Positions 54,574 through 63,589 are shown, counted from the first letter of the stretch. The stretch is 64,000 nt of DNA from Vibrio chagasii (GCF_002954585.1 NZ_MSCI01000002.1:1590089-1654088), one strand, 5' to 3'. Translations and numbers: made by a program. The notes: generated by a model from the letters alone, not told the origin.

Positions 54574-55821
54574 ATGCAACGAAAAGAGTTAGTTGTGCGA
54601 TTTGGCATACAACAATACCTACACTGGACAGTAGTCGGGCTGCTTATCCCTGTCATCATTCTTATTTTTCAGTCTAAGGGGCTCAACCTAGCACAAGTTG
54701 GGATTGTCATGGCTGTTTGGATTGGAAGCACAACACTATTAGAGATACCGGTCGGTGGGCTTGCTGACACCATTGGACGAAAAAAAACATATTCGTACTC
54801 GTTAATACTCACCCTACTGGGCTGCCTAAACCTACTCTATGCAAATGGCTTGTTCAGTATTTTAATTAGCGCCTTATTGCTGGGAGCTTCTAGAGCCGTT
54901 TACTCAGGTACTCTCGACGCATGGTTTTATGATGCGTTTACTGATAGCACTGGAGCAGGCTCGTATCATACTGCAATTGCAAAAGTTAATGTGTTCGTGA
55001 CTGCTGGGCTAGCGACCGGAGCCCTTATCGGCGGATTTCTACCTAACAGTATCGTGAGTTCTTATTTTGAGTCATTTGACGAGTATGACATCAATGTTTT
55101 CACCGCTAGCGTATCAAGTCTTGCCCTGCTGTTGCTAACATGGCTATTACTTCCTAATGAGCAAAGAAGCATCAAAGAACACCACAAAAACACCGTCACC
55201 ACCGCGGTACAAACCAGTGTCAAGGCGCTTACTTTCTCTTTAAACCATTGGACGTTAAGGTTAGTGATTCAGGCAACACTTATCTTTGGCGCAGCAATGA
55301 GTGCTGTTGAAAACCACTGGCAACCCTACCTATCTGAACTTATGGGAATTCACTCCAGAGACTTAACTCTGTTTGGCATCATATCGGCACTGTACTTCTT
55401 GATGGCCGCTTTATCGTCAATCGTGTCCGTTCCACTATTAAAAGTGTTTGGCGGCTCTCACAAGGCTTTAATGTTTGTCACTCGCGCACTTGCCGGACTG
55501 TCGCTGATCATACTTGCTAACACCCACAACACCATGATCTTTGCTCTACTGTATTTGACGTTTTTCTTTCTTTTTACAATGGGCAACAATTCTGAGCAGG
55601 TATTACTTAATGACAGTACTCCAAATGAGATGCGCTCAACCATTTTGTCTATCAGCTCTTTCGCCGTTACCGCTGGTGGAGTGCTTGCTTCTTTAGCTTT
55701 TGGAGTCATTTCCGAGCATTACAGTATATCCACAAGCTGGATATTATGTGGGGCGGTCCTCTTAGTCTCTTCGCTTTATTTCCTGAGCTGTCGTGAAGCC
55801 GTCAAAACTAAACCTGCATAA
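54574..55821 (+). CDS. MFS-type transporter
   Basis: About 415 residues with around 12 membrane helices. The MFS loop motif is GGLADTIGRKK, between TM2 and TM3. AAGGA 8 nt before the ATG at 54574 supports that start over TTG at 54571. Related to drug or metabolite exporters; the substrate is unknown. Divergent from the XRE-like regulator, which probably controls it. Confidence 0.85.
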   Translation: MQRKELVVRFGIQQYLHWTVVGLLIPVIILIFQSKGLNLAQVGIVMAVWIGSTTLLEIPVGGLADTIGRKKTYSYSLILTLLGCLNLLYANGLFSILISALLLGASRAVYSGTLDAWFYDAFTDSTGAGSYHTAIAKVNVFVTAGLATGALIGGFLPNSIVSSYFESFDEYDINVFTASVSSLALLLLTWLLLPNEQRSIKEHHKNTVTTAVQTSVKALTFSLNHWTLRLVIQATLIFGAAMSAVENHWQPYLSELMGIHSRDLTLFGIISALYFLMAALSSIVSVPLLKVFGGSHKALMFVTRALAGLSLIILANTHNTMIFALLYLTFFFLFTMGNNSEQVLLNDSTPNEMRSTILSISSFAVTAGGVLASLAFGVISEHYSISTSWILCGAVLLVSSLYFLSCREAVKTKPA

Positions 55822-55828
55822 AAAGCCT

Positions 55829-56066
55829 CCCCCTTTCGCTCCCCCTCCAATCAAGTTCATCGGTCTCTTGAGAAATATGATCGAGGGGGAGAACATTCTT
55901 TGGCGCTCAATGTATCTCAGCACACATTACTACCGGTATTCAGTTCCTCCCCTTTCCCAATACCAACAAGAGATTGGAGATGTAAACCAAGGGGAGGTTA
56001 GGAGGGGATTGTGAGCCGAATCTCACATGTATCTGCCACTTTGTTTTATTCGCTCTAAACAACACA
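55829..56066. repeat. GC-tract dispersed repeat, copy A
   Basis: About 240 bp starting CTCCCCCTTTCGCTCCCCCT, with GAGGGGGAG midway (complement of the first tract), GTTCCTCCCCTTTCC, then GGGGAGGTTAGGAGGGGA, and ending TGCCACTTTGTTTT. It can fold into two hairpin arms. Copies B (61917-62105) and C (63700-63945) are closely similar. It carries no ORF. Confidence 0.8.
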
Positions 56067-56068
56067 GA

Positions 56069-56092
56069 AAGGCCTCGCACACGCGAGGCCTT
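56069..56092. terminator. Scar terminator hairpin, site a
   Basis: AAGGCCTCGC/GCGAGGCCTT (56069-56078 with 56083-56092), 10-bp perfect stem. It lies downstream of the minus-strand hydrolase fragment and after the MFS gene. Confidence 0.85.
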
Positions 56093-56121
56093 AGATTTGT
56101 CAGTAGAATGATACAACCGCC

Positions 56122-56225
56122 CTACTTCAGTGACTTCACTGCTTTCATCAACGTTGCGTTGAACTGCTGTGATTGCTCAAGCATTGAGAAATGACCTGAA
56201 TCTTCAATGTAGTAAATTAACTCAG
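56122..56225 (-). pseudogene. Alpha/beta-hydrolase 3'-end fragment, site a
   Basis: The minus strand reads YYIEDSGHFSMLEQSQQF and ends TLMKAVKSLK, stop. This is the C-terminus of an alpha/beta hydrolase, including the catalytic His (SGHF). The upstream part of the gene is missing. The same fragment with its downstream hairpin recurs at sites b, c and d. Confidence 0.7.
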
Positions 56226-56352
56226 CTACGCGACATAACCGTTAATAAATCTAATTTCGACTCTGAATAGCTCTCTACGTCATGCAATGCAAAATATTGA
56301 AAGTGTAAATAACAATCCTAACACTTACAGAAAATGTAAACCGCCCCCTAAC

Positions 56353-56368
56353 TAGAGTAAATACTCTA
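56353..56368. promoter_or_regulatory. Palindrome upstream of the FAD/MFS/GST operon
   Basis: TAGAGTA-AA-TACTCTA, a perfect 7-bp dyad about 80 bp before the operon start, nested in a longer imperfect hairpin with flanking CCCCCT/GAGGG. A possible operator. Confidence 0.45.
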
Positions 56369-56449
56369 TTGAGGGCTCCCAACACTCAATGTTAACGTAG
56401 TTGCAACAATTCAAACAAATGAGCAACAAACGAACCATAAAGGCTTGCG

Positions 56450-58279
56450 ATGAAAAAACGAACAATTGGTATCATTGGCATTGGTCCTCGCGGACTAAGC
56501 GTATTAGAGCGAATAGTAGCTCTATCGATAGACACTCCCTACCAACCATTGGAGATAAAAATTTTTGACCCAAACCTTCCAGGTTCGGGATGCCATGATG
56601 TCAAACAACCGAATCATTTGCTTGTCAATACTGTTAGTTCTCAAATTACAATGTTCGCCGACGAGAGTGTTAGTGAAGCTAGAAATGTGATTACAGGGCC
56701 TACTTTCTACCAATGGTTATGTGAAAGACCACGAGATGAGTTGAGTCCAAAAGCAATATTACCGAACGAATACTACTCCCGTTCTCTTTTTGGTGAATAT
56801 CTTAACTGGGTATTTCACTATCTTGTTGATATCTCAGCCCCTCACATAACGATAGACTATTTACCTCATGAAGTTGTTGATATCGATAAGTTAGATGACG
56901 ATTCCTGGTATTTACGAGATGACCGAGATGTCCTCACTAATGTTGAATATATTTACTTAACAACAGGGCATACAAAACCCAAACATCTCAAGCTTGATAC
57001 TGCACAAGAAATTACCAATCCATACCCAGTGAAAGATAAGCTAAAGCATGTATCTTCAGAGCAAACAGTTGCCCTCCAAGGCCTTGGGCTGACAGCTTGC
57101 GATATTTTGGCAGAGCTATCTATTGGGCGTGGTGGTAAGTTCATCCGAACTCAAAGAGGTAACCTAGAATATTCACCTTCAGGAAATGAACCAAAGATAA
57201 TAGCGTATTCGCGTACTGGCCTCCCTTTATCAGGTAGAGCTGAAAACCAAAAAGGAACATCTAAACAATACCATGCTAGATTCCTAACACCTTCAAAGGT
57301 CGCAAAACTTAGAGAGATGGGCTCGATCAACTTTATCAAGGATGTACTTCCTTTACTGATAAAAGACATGGAGTATGCTTACTACGAGAGCTACCTTAGC
57401 CAGAAGAAAGGACTCATAGCCGCACAAAAATTCTGCAACCAATTCCTATATTCAAATCTGAATGAACAAAAAATTTTAGTTGCTAAAACAATTCCTATTG
57501 AAGATAGATTCAGTTGGGAAAAACTCGCTGCACCGATTCCCAGCTACGCACTTAAATCTCCAGAAGTTTATATCGCTTGGCTGATAGATCACCTTGAAGA
57601 CGACATAAAAGAAGCAAAAAAAGGAAACATAAGCAGCCCAATAAAGTCTGCTAGCGATGTGTTACGCGACTTAAGAGACATAATTCGAGACGCTATCGAC
57701 TTTAAAGGCCTTACCGAAGAGTCACATCGTTGGGTTGACTCTGTGTTTATTCCTTTAATGAACCGAATTGCTGTAGGCCCACCAAAGGAAAGAATTGAAG
57801 AGATGGTTGCTTTGCTGAAAAGCGGTGTGCTCAAGCTAAATCTCGGCCCCTCGCCAGAAGTGATTAGCTGTTCAAGTACTCATTTGATCACACTCAAATC
57901 AACGGTATGGCCTGAACTACAAGAGCAAGCCGACATAAAGATTCATGCAAAAGTGTCTATGCACAGCCCAAAGGACGATGGGACACAGCTCTGGGAAAAC
58001 CTTCTAGCTAAACAATATGCAAGACTGTACTTCAATGGTGACTACCACCCTGGTGGCATTGATGTAACGCCGAACATGAATGTGATCAATGCCAACGGTA
58101 TGGAGCAAATTAACATTTGGGCATTAGGCATGCCTACAGAAGGCAATAAATTTTACACCTTCATAGTGCCCAGGCCTGGTGTTAATTCTACGGCAATCGT
58201 CGATGCTGGTAGAGCTGTCAATACATTGTTTAAACAGTTGTCTGGAACCCAAACTGAAGGTAAAGAATATGCCACATAA
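56450..58279 (+). CDS. FAD/NAD(P)-binding protein of the FAD_NAD_binding_9 type
   Basis: 609 residues. An N-terminal Rossmann motif, IGIIGIGPRGLSVLERIVAL, is followed by GSGCHDVKQPNHLLVNTVSS (the second FAD contact region) and a later nucleotide segment VALQGLGLTACDILAEL. The fold belongs to the class that includes N-hydroxylating or other flavin oxygenases, but the substrate is not known. It begins a three-gene operon: the MFS gene overlaps its end by 11 bp and a GST-like gene follows. A metabolite-modifying and export unit is inferred. Confidence 0.75.
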   Translation: MKKRTIGIIGIGPRGLSVLERIVALSIDTPYQPLEIKIFDPNLPGSGCHDVKQPNHLLVNTVSSQITMFADESVSEARNVITGPTFYQWLCERPRDELSPKAILPNEYYSRSLFGEYLNWVFHYLVDISAPHITIDYLPHEVVDIDKLDDDSWYLRDDRDVLTNVEYIYLTTGHTKPKHLKLDTAQEITNPYPVKDKLKHVSSEQTVALQGLGLTACDILAELSIGRGGKFIRTQRGNLEYSPSGNEPKIIAYSRTGLPLSGRAENQKGTSKQYHARFLTPSKVAKLREMGSINFIKDVLPLLIKDMEYAYYESYLSQKKGLIAAQKFCNQFLYSNLNEQKILVAKTIPIEDRFSWEKLAAPIPSYALKSPEVYIAWLIDHLEDDIKEAKKGNISSPIKSASDVLRDLRDIIRDAIDFKGLTEESHRWVDSVFIPLMNRIAVGPPKERIEEMVALLKSGVLKLNLGPSPEVISCSSTHLITLKSTVWPELQEQADIKIHAKVSMHSPKDDGTQLWENLLAKQYARLYFNGDYHPGGIDVTPNMNVINANGMEQINIWALGMPTEGNKFYTFIVPRPGVNSTAIVDAGRAVNTLFKQLSGTQTEGKEYAT

Positions 58280-59471
58280 TAAACTATTAAACCGCAGCAC
58301 CTTCGCTGGGCTCGCAGCAACACTAGTTGGGAATGGTATTGGCCGCTTTGCCTATATAGCATTAATGCCTGTACTCATTCAAAGTGGGTGGTTCTCAAGC
58401 GAAGATGCCTCCATACTCGGCGCAGCAACACTGATTGGCTATATTTTCGGAGCACCTGCTTCGACCTTTTTACAAAGATACTATTCAACAGGCACACTCA
58501 TACGTGTCTCTTTATTGCTAAGTAGCTTTAGTTATCTGGGTTGCGCCTTAAAGTCTGCCCCCTTTGAATGGTTTTTAACACTTAGAACTATTGCTGGTGT
58601 ATCCGGAGCGATACTCATGGTACTCGCTCCCCCTGTTATCACCAGCCTTCACCCGCAAGAAATGAAAGCAAGAATCAGTGGCGTCGTGTTTTCAGGCATC
58701 GGTATTGGCGCGATGATTTCAGGAACCATCATACCTTTACTTATCTACCAAAGCGTTGAGAGTGCATGGTTAGGTATGGGAGCGATCGCTTTCGTTGCAA
58801 CTGTCCTGACGTGGAACGCTTGGTCTCTTGAGGTTAAGCCAAACCATTGTGATAAAAGTCCATCGACGTTTGATGCCTTATCTAAGAATGAGCGTATCAG
58901 TGTTAGCTGTGTACTGTTAGCCTATACCTTCAACGCTATTGGCTATCTACCTCATACTCTTTTTTGGGTCGACTATATTGTTCGAGAGCTAAAAATGAGT
59001 TTTGCGAGCGGTGGGTTTTATTGGGCTGTTTTTGGTATAGGAGCAGCGATTGGACCAATAGTAACCGGTATATTAGGTGATAAGTTTGGACTTAAAAAAG
59101 CACTATTAGCGGCGTTTACTTGCAAAGCTACCGGGGTTGCTCTTCCACTCTTAAGCACCAGTGAAACAGCACTTTTTGCTTCATCTTTGTTGGTCGGTAT
59201 GTTTACGCCTGGCACCGTAACACTGGTATCAACCTACACCTTAGAAATCGTTGGGACACAACTCCATACGAAATCTTGGGGAGCAATGACAATGGCGTTT
59301 GCTATATCGCAAGGAATAGTCGGCTTCGTTATGGCTCACTACGCCCCTCAACTCACCAGTTATAACCTGTTATTTATGATCAGCGCGAGTGCACTGATTT
59401 TGTCGATATTCTGCATCGCATTTACATCAACCAAACAGCAGACATTAAACACTGCTCAAACAAGTTCTTAG
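58269..59471 (+). CDS. YbfB/YjiJ-family MFS transporter
   Basis: About 400 residues from the ATG at 58269, which overlaps the preceding gene; AAGG lies 8 nt upstream. MPHNKLLNRSTFAGLAATLV, then GNGIGRFAYIALMPVLIQSG is the characteristic opening of this subfamily; about 12 helices follow, with GILGDKFGLKKA. The substrate is unknown. The overlap implies coupled translation with the FAD protein. Confidence 0.82.
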   Translation: MPHNKLLNRSTFAGLAATLVGNGIGRFAYIALMPVLIQSGWFSSEDASILGAATLIGYIFGAPASTFLQRYYSTGTLIRVSLLLSSFSYLGCALKSAPFEWFLTLRTIAGVSGAILMVLAPPVITSLHPQEMKARISGVVFSGIGIGAMISGTIIPLLIYQSVESAWLGMGAIAFVATVLTWNAWSLEVKPNHCDKSPSTFDALSKNERISVSCVLLAYTFNAIGYLPHTLFWVDYIVRELKMSFASGGFYWAVFGIGAAIGPIVTGILGDKFGLKKALLAAFTCKATGVALPLLSTSETALFASSLLVGMFTPGTVTLVSTYTLEIVGTQLHTKSWGAMTMAFAISQGIVGFVMAHYAPQLTSYNLLFMISASALILSIFCIAFTSTKQQTLNTAQTSS

Positions 59472-59485
59472 CAAAGGAATCGCTC

Positions 59486-60118
59486 ATGAAACTGTATTTA
59501 AACGACACCTCGCCATTCTCCAGGGCAGTGCTGGCAACGGCCTATTTGTGTGATGCTCCAATGGTTCTTGAATGGGTTGACCCGTGGCAAACACCGAGCA
59601 CATTAGTCGCAGTTAATCCATTTAGTACCATTCCGGTTCTAGAAACCAGTGATGGGGTTGCACTGACCGAGAGCTTAACGATCTGCGAGTTCCTCATGCA
59701 AGCATACCCAACAGAAAAACTAGCAGCGACCAAGGCTAGCGACACTCAACGCATGTCATTATTGGGAGTAAGTAAAACGTTGATGGAAGTAGCATTTCGA
59801 TGCGCTGCATTGAGCCGCTTCGAAGCTGAGCAAAACGTGCTAACGATTAGGGGAAAGGAAGGTATTGAAAGAAGCGTTAAAGGACTTATCGGGCAGTTGA
59901 AAAACAATGATGATTTGCTCAAGCCTGACTTCTCAACATTGTACCTACACATCGCATTAGATTATGTCTTATTCAGGCATGCTAATTTGCTTTCAGCAGA
60001 AGAGTGCGACATCCTCACGACTGCCTTACACAGTTCGCCTTTTAAAGACACATTGGCAACACTTAGCCTAGAGTCGCTTTCAAAAAAGCTTAACTATTGC
60101 GAATACAAAAATTCCTGA
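59486..60118 (+). CDS. Glutathione S-transferase-like protein
   Basis: 210 residues. The N-terminal thioredoxin-like domain has MKLYLNDTSPFSRAVLATAY, VNPFSTIPVLETSD (cis-Pro) and LTESLTICEFL (Glu-Ser of the glutathione site). The C-terminal helical domain is less conserved. Third gene of the operon, 14 bp after the MFS stop. It could conjugate, isomerise or reduce the product of the FAD enzyme; that is inference. Confidence 0.82.
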   Translation: MKLYLNDTSPFSRAVLATAYLCDAPMVLEWVDPWQTPSTLVAVNPFSTIPVLETSDGVALTESLTICEFLMQAYPTEKLAATKASDTQRMSLLGVSKTLMEVAFRCAALSRFEAEQNVLTIRGKEGIERSVKGLIGQLKNNDDLLKPDFSTLYLHIALDYVLFRHANLLSAEECDILTTALHSSPFKDTLATLSLESLSKKLNYCEYKNS

Positions 60119-60153
60119 TCAATTTGACCAGCGTTAGGTCGAGCAAATCTAAC

Positions 60154-60177
60154 AAGGCCCCGCAATCGCGAGGCCTT
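60154..60177. terminator. Scar terminator hairpin, site b
   Basis: AAGGCCCCGC/GCGAGGCCTT with one mismatch, followed by TTTT (60180-60183). It serves the GST-like operon and matches the hairpins at sites a, c and d. Confidence 0.8.
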
Positions 60178-60207
60178 GGTTTTATCTATAGAGTGATTAC
60201 AACCGCC

Positions 60208-60330
60208 CTACTTCCCTGCCTTAATCGCTTGCATCAAGGTTGCGTTGAACTGCTGTGGTTGCTCAAGCATTGGGAAATGGCCTGAGTCTTCAATGAAGTA
60301 AAGGCTGTAATCCTTGATGTGTTTCTAGTT
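60208..60330 (-). pseudogene. Alpha/beta-hydrolase 3'-end fragment, site b
   Basis: The minus strand reads HIKDYSLYFIEDSGHFPML, EQPQQFNATLMQAIKAGK, stop. Same C-terminal fragment as site a but retaining about 10 more residues upstream. The rest of the gene is absent. Confidence 0.7.
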
Positions 60331-60369
60331 CGCTTCTTAGTCCATCAATGTCAAAAACTTCCGCCTAAA

Positions 60370-60432
60370 AAGGTAAAAAAGTTCCTTGAGAAGGAAATAA
60401 AGAAAGTAGAACGCCAGGTATCCATAGAGTGA
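60370..60432 (+). pseudogene. Fragment of the ribbon-helix-helix gene
   Basis: KVKKFLEKEIKKVERQVSIE, stop, aligns with VEKFLEKKLKQVERQLSID of the gene at 40313. The N-terminal half is missing, replaced by hydrolase scar sequence. Confidence 0.65.
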
Positions 60433-60503
60433 CAGAATCCATCATTTTATCGACTTGCTTCTAGAACACTTTCCCTAAACAAGGGGGGAAATAAGATTAA
60501 GTG

Positions 60504-60529
60504 CTGATGTGAGGTCAACAGCACATCAG
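60504..60529. other. Hairpin aligned with 40844-40869
   Basis: CTGATGTG pairs with CACATCAG. The position relative to the RHH fragment and the surrounding bases (ATTTTATCGACTTG versus ATTTTGCCGATTTG) align with the hairpin after the intact RHH locus, but the arms differ in a base-pair-preserving way. Confidence 0.5.
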
Positions 60530-60600
60530 GCTCATTTCTTCTGTTGTGGAATCTTACTTTACCTTGTGCGGGTATCTACAAGCTGTTAATAATTATCTCC

Positions 60601-60663
60601 ATGAACAAAATTTACCTAAACGCAAAAACCACCACAACCACCATGGGGCCACTCAGGAGGTAG
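60601..60663 (+). CDS. Threonine-rich leader peptide of an attenuator (copy 2)
   Basis: MNKIYLNAKTTTTTMGPLRR, 20 residues with five Thr codons in a row (ACC ACC ACA ACC ACC). The Thr run and the stop position are conserved with copy 1, though surrounding residues differ, which is what a functional stalling peptide would show. Confidence 0.6.
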   Translation: MNKIYLNAKTTTTTMGPLRR

Positions 60664-60681
60664 TTTTTTGCGTCAATAAAA

Positions 60682-60715
60682 GACCTCTGAGTGATTCATC
60701 GCCAGAGGTCTTTTT
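60682..60715 (+). terminator. Attenuator terminator, copy 2
   Basis: GACCTCTG (60682-60689) pairs with CAGAGGTC (60703-60710), followed by five T. The upstream segment CTCAGGAGG (60652-60660) can pair with CCTCTGAG as antiterminator. The segment 1:2 hairpin is weaker here than in copy 1. Confidence 0.65.
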
Positions 60716-60759
60716 GTATCTAGGCTTTGTATTTCACTCAGAATTAACTGGAGATAAAT

Positions 60760-60864
60760 ATGAAGACACAACGAGAAATCACCCAGCAACTTATTACGCT
60801 TCGCACCACTAAAACCAGGGATGATCTGTTGGCATCAGAACAGACAAGAGATAACAGTGAATAA
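60760..60864 (+). CDS. 34-residue peptide after the threonine attenuator
   Basis: MKTQREITQQLITLRTTKTR, DDLLASEQTRDNSE, stop. It has a GGAG ribosome site about 6 nt upstream, conserved in copy 1. Hydrophilic and probably helical; no family recognised. It is the first frame behind the attenuator and lies about 130 bp before the ABM-like gene. Confidence 0.45.
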   Translation: MKTQREITQQLITLRTTKTRDDLLASEQTRDNSE

Positions 60865-60994
60865 GAAGTCCTTAGAACATTTGGCAGCATAGCTTTTATC
60901 AAAATCTAAGATAAGAGATGCTCGTTCTAGGCGATTTAAAACTAAACTTTAACTATCAAAGTAGATAGAAATGGACACTCAGTTAGGAGAAGAG

Positions 60995-61906
60995 ATGCAA
61001 CAGAAAAATGATAAAGAACAAGCTAGTCCCGTATTATCGCAGTTTGACGAAACTGCTGTTATCTCTGGCTCGTCACAAGTAACCCCGATTCTTGTTTACG
61101 GTAAGCGTCATATTAAAAAAGAGAAACTTTCTGAGTTTAAGCATGCGTACCAAGCACATTCAAAGTCAGCTTACGAAGAAAACCCAGACATTAAAGCAAT
61201 CTTTGCCTTTCCTGATACAGAAAACCCTTTAGCATATTGGCATATTTTATGGGTCCGAAGTGCCAGTGCGTTTAACGATTACTTGTCTCGCTGTACTCAG
61301 ACAGAACCTCTGTGGGATACTTACGATTACTCGCCTGAGAACCCAGATACGTTAACCGTGTTTGGTGGATGGAACGAAGAAACAGAAAACCGAGCGAAAG
61401 CAGCTTCGGGTGTAAAGTACGAACTCAAGACAAGCCTTGCCGGCTTCATGAAGCCTGATGGCGGTCGGGAAGAAGGCCCTCCGTTGTTTGGGTTCACGAC
61501 GCGTTATGTGAAGCCTGGACAAACACAGAATTTAGGTACGTCATTCAAGACCGTCTGTGACATTTGGCACCAGAAAATTCCTGGTATTTTGATGGCGGCG
61601 GTTTTTCCGGATGACAACACGCCTAACTTGGTTCATGACTTGAGAATATTTGCCAACCACAAGTCTTACTTAGCGCATGTCGACAAATCTGATAATTTGT
61701 TAACGGAAGCAATGGCTGTATGGTTTGAAAATTACGACACCAGCATTCCGTTCTCTGGACAACTTTACGCCGCTAGCACAAAGGATGAAGCGCTCCATAC
61801 TAGCTCGATAAAGTCGAGTACCACACCCAGAGCCCAACTTGAAACATTTCATTTCGGTGAAGCTGGCATGTTAGGACAAATGCCGAATATGACTCGAAAC
61901 GACTAA
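60995..61906 (+). CDS. Two-domain ABM-like protein, intact copy
   Basis: About 303 residues from the ATG at 60995 (AGGAG 5 nt upstream; an ATG at 60971 adds eight residues). Two related halves: VTPILVYGKRHIKKEKLSEF with a following strand IKAIFAFPD and YWHILWVRS, and from about 165 GFTTRYVKPGQTQNLGTSFK, ILMAAVFPDD, LVHDLRIFANHKSYLAHVDK. Spacing resembles the dimeric ferredoxin-like fold of antibiotic-biosynthesis monooxygenases, but fused in one chain. No catalytic residues can be assigned. Lies behind a threonine-codon attenuator. Confidence 0.6.
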   Translation: MQQKNDKEQASPVLSQFDETAVISGSSQVTPILVYGKRHIKKEKLSEFKHAYQAHSKSAYEENPDIKAIFAFPDTENPLAYWHILWVRSASAFNDYLSRCTQTEPLWDTYDYSPENPDTLTVFGGWNEETENRAKAASGVKYELKTSLAGFMKPDGGREEGPPLFGFTTRYVKPGQTQNLGTSFKTVCDIWHQKIPGILMAAVFPDDNTPNLVHDLRIFANHKSYLAHVDKSDNLLTEAMAVWFENYDTSIPFSGQLYAASTKDEALHTSSIKSSTTPRAQLETFHFGEAGMLGQMPNMTRND

Positions 61907-61916
61907 CCGATGTCCT

Positions 61917-62105
61917 GAGATATACGATCGAGGGGGAGAATATTCTTTGGCGCTGAATGTATCTCTGCACACATAACGATAGGTATTCAGTTCCTCCCCT
62001 TTGCCGCTATCAACAAGAGATTGGAGATGTAAACCAAGGGGAGGTTAGGAGGGGATTGTAAGTCGTATCTGAGATGTATCTGCCACTTTGTTTTGTTTGC
62101 GTTAC
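61917..62105. repeat. GC-tract dispersed repeat, copy B
   Basis: Matches copies A and C from GATATACGATCGAGGGGGAG to the CTTTGTTTTGTTTGCGTTAC end. It lacks the first CCCCCT-rich portion of the others and starts directly after the ABM-like gene's stop. Confidence 0.8.
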
Positions 62106-62115
62106 AGAATACAAA

Positions 62116-62139
62116 AAGGCCTCGCAATCGCGAGGCCTT
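62116..62139. terminator. Scar terminator hairpin, site c
   Basis: AAGGCCTCGC (62116-62125) with GCGAGGCCTT (62130-62139), perfect 10-bp stem, followed by GGTTTTA. Confidence 0.85.
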
Positions 62140-62169
62140 GGTTTTATCTATAGAGTGATTACAACCGCT

Positions 62170-62297
62170 CTACTTCACTGACTTAACCGCTTTCATCAAG
62201 GTTGCGTTGAACTGCTGTGGTTGTTCTAGCATTGGGAAGTGGCCTGAGTCTTCAATGCAGTAAATCCTGTAATCCTTGATGTGTTTCTTGTGCGCTC
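62170..62297 (-). pseudogene. Alpha/beta-hydrolase 3'-end fragment, site c
   Basis: The minus strand reads HIKDYRIYCIEDSGHFPML, EQPQQFNATLMKAVKSVK, stop. Nearly identical to site b, diverging just upstream of HIKDY. Confidence 0.7.
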
Positions 62298-62603
62298 ATG
62301 AGTCCGTGTTACGCCTTTTTGTAGCAAGTAGATCAAAAGCTTCGCATTCGGTCAGATACATACATAGCAGCACACGAAATAAAGAAGTTACCGCAACCCT
62401 CTTAAGAAGTAGTAAGTTCTCCAATGGAATATCCAATAGCATTCGCTTTAGACATTGTTCAATTTTCAATAACAACGTGCCAAGTCACATTTATACCACT
62501 TGCTAAGTATCTATTTTCAATAGAATTATCTAACATTCAATAATTCAAACAAATAATTGACACCAAATGATTGTCTTATTTATATAGTTAGTGGTTCTAG
62601 AAA
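62298..62603. other. Intergenic region before the lipoprotein gene
   Basis: No credible gene; AT-rich toward the lipoprotein start. A 76-codon frame at 62276-62506 crosses the scar and is not supported. Confidence 0.45.
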
Positions 62604-63557
62604 ATGAATAAAACGATACTCGCAGCATCAGTGGCTGCATTATTACTCTCTGGTTGTACGGTGAGACACGATAGAGAAGCAATGGTAGACAACACTGAAC
62701 AGGCTTCAGATCTCGATATTTATCAGCATGACAATTACGAGCAGTACAGCCAAGCAATGCAAATCATGTATGTTTACACAGAGCGTGAACCGACTAAGTT
62801 GGGTAATGTCGATGTTCTGGCGAAGGACTACTACGATAAAGTAGCAATCAAAAACACGGTCAGCACCGCCGCAACCGCAGCCATGTTAATTGGCAACCTG
62901 GCCTCAAACCTTAATATAGCAACGTTCTTTTTCGGCACACAAACAACAGACAAACTGCCTTATACCTTCAAATATCAACACAATATTGCTATCGAGCCTA
63001 TTGGCGATGATGTCACCTACGACTCAATCTATCGTGAAGACTTAGAACGCTTAAAACAAATGATGAAGCAAAAATATCCGAATGCGGAAATTTTTGAGTT
63101 TGAGCAAGATTTTCTCAATGTTCGAAACACAAGTGTCAGCGCAATGGATATTACCAAACCAGAATGTGCCGAGTTTAGACAATCTGATGAATTTACGCCT
63201 GATACCGTGTTTGTTGAAGAAGAGTTAGACCATTGCTTTGTTTCGACGCGTAGTCCGGGCTATTTCAAGAAAATTGTAGAAGGTGAGATTGATTTCATTG
63301 AGGGCGTGCCGAAAGCAAAACGTTACCTCGTGTATTCTATTTCTGATGAAATGATGGCGACATATGAAGACCAAAGCCACTTCTATCGCTACGTACCTTA
63401 TTTTGGTTGGATGGATTCAACCAAACAGAAAACATATGAAACTAACCCTGAAAAATTCAAGGCCGATGTAGAGGCAATGAATACATCGCCTTACCCATAT
63501 CTTTACCGCTACTCGGATAACAAGGTATTACTGTTTAAGACAGATGCGACCATATAA
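62604..63557 (+). CDS. Uncharacterised lipoprotein
   Basis: 317 residues with lipoprotein signal MNKTILAASVAALLLSGCTV (Cys18 in LSGC). The mature part has a short hydrophobic segment (STAATAAMLIGNLASNLNI, about 91-109) and is otherwise mixed, with paired Cys. I recognise no family. No operon partner: it is bracketed by the scars at sites c and d and ends at a scar hairpin. Confidence 0.7.
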   Translation: MNKTILAASVAALLLSGCTVRHDREAMVDNTEQASDLDIYQHDNYEQYSQAMQIMYVYTEREPTKLGNVDVLAKDYYDKVAIKNTVSTAATAAMLIGNLASNLNIATFFFGTQTTDKLPYTFKYQHNIAIEPIGDDVTYDSIYREDLERLKQMMKQKYPNAEIFEFEQDFLNVRNTSVSAMDITKPECAEFRQSDEFTPDTVFVEEELDHCFVSTRSPGYFKKIVEGEIDFIEGVPKAKRYLVYSISDEMMATYEDQSHFYRYVPYFGWMDSTKQKTYETNPEKFKADVEAMNTSPYPYLYRYSDNKVLLFKTDATI

Positions 63558-63589
63558 TCTTTTCAGGTTAAGGTCCCCCAAAAAACGAA

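Larger units (their letters stand above)
60546..61906 (+). repeat. Segmental duplication, copy 2
   Basis: Same module as 44602-45956: leader peptide, terminator, short peptide gene, ABM-like gene. All frames are open in this copy. Confidence 0.9.

Noticed and set aside
62276..62506. 76-codon plus-strand frame
   Set aside because: It starts inside the hydrolase scar on the opposite strand and has no ribosome site or recognisable content.
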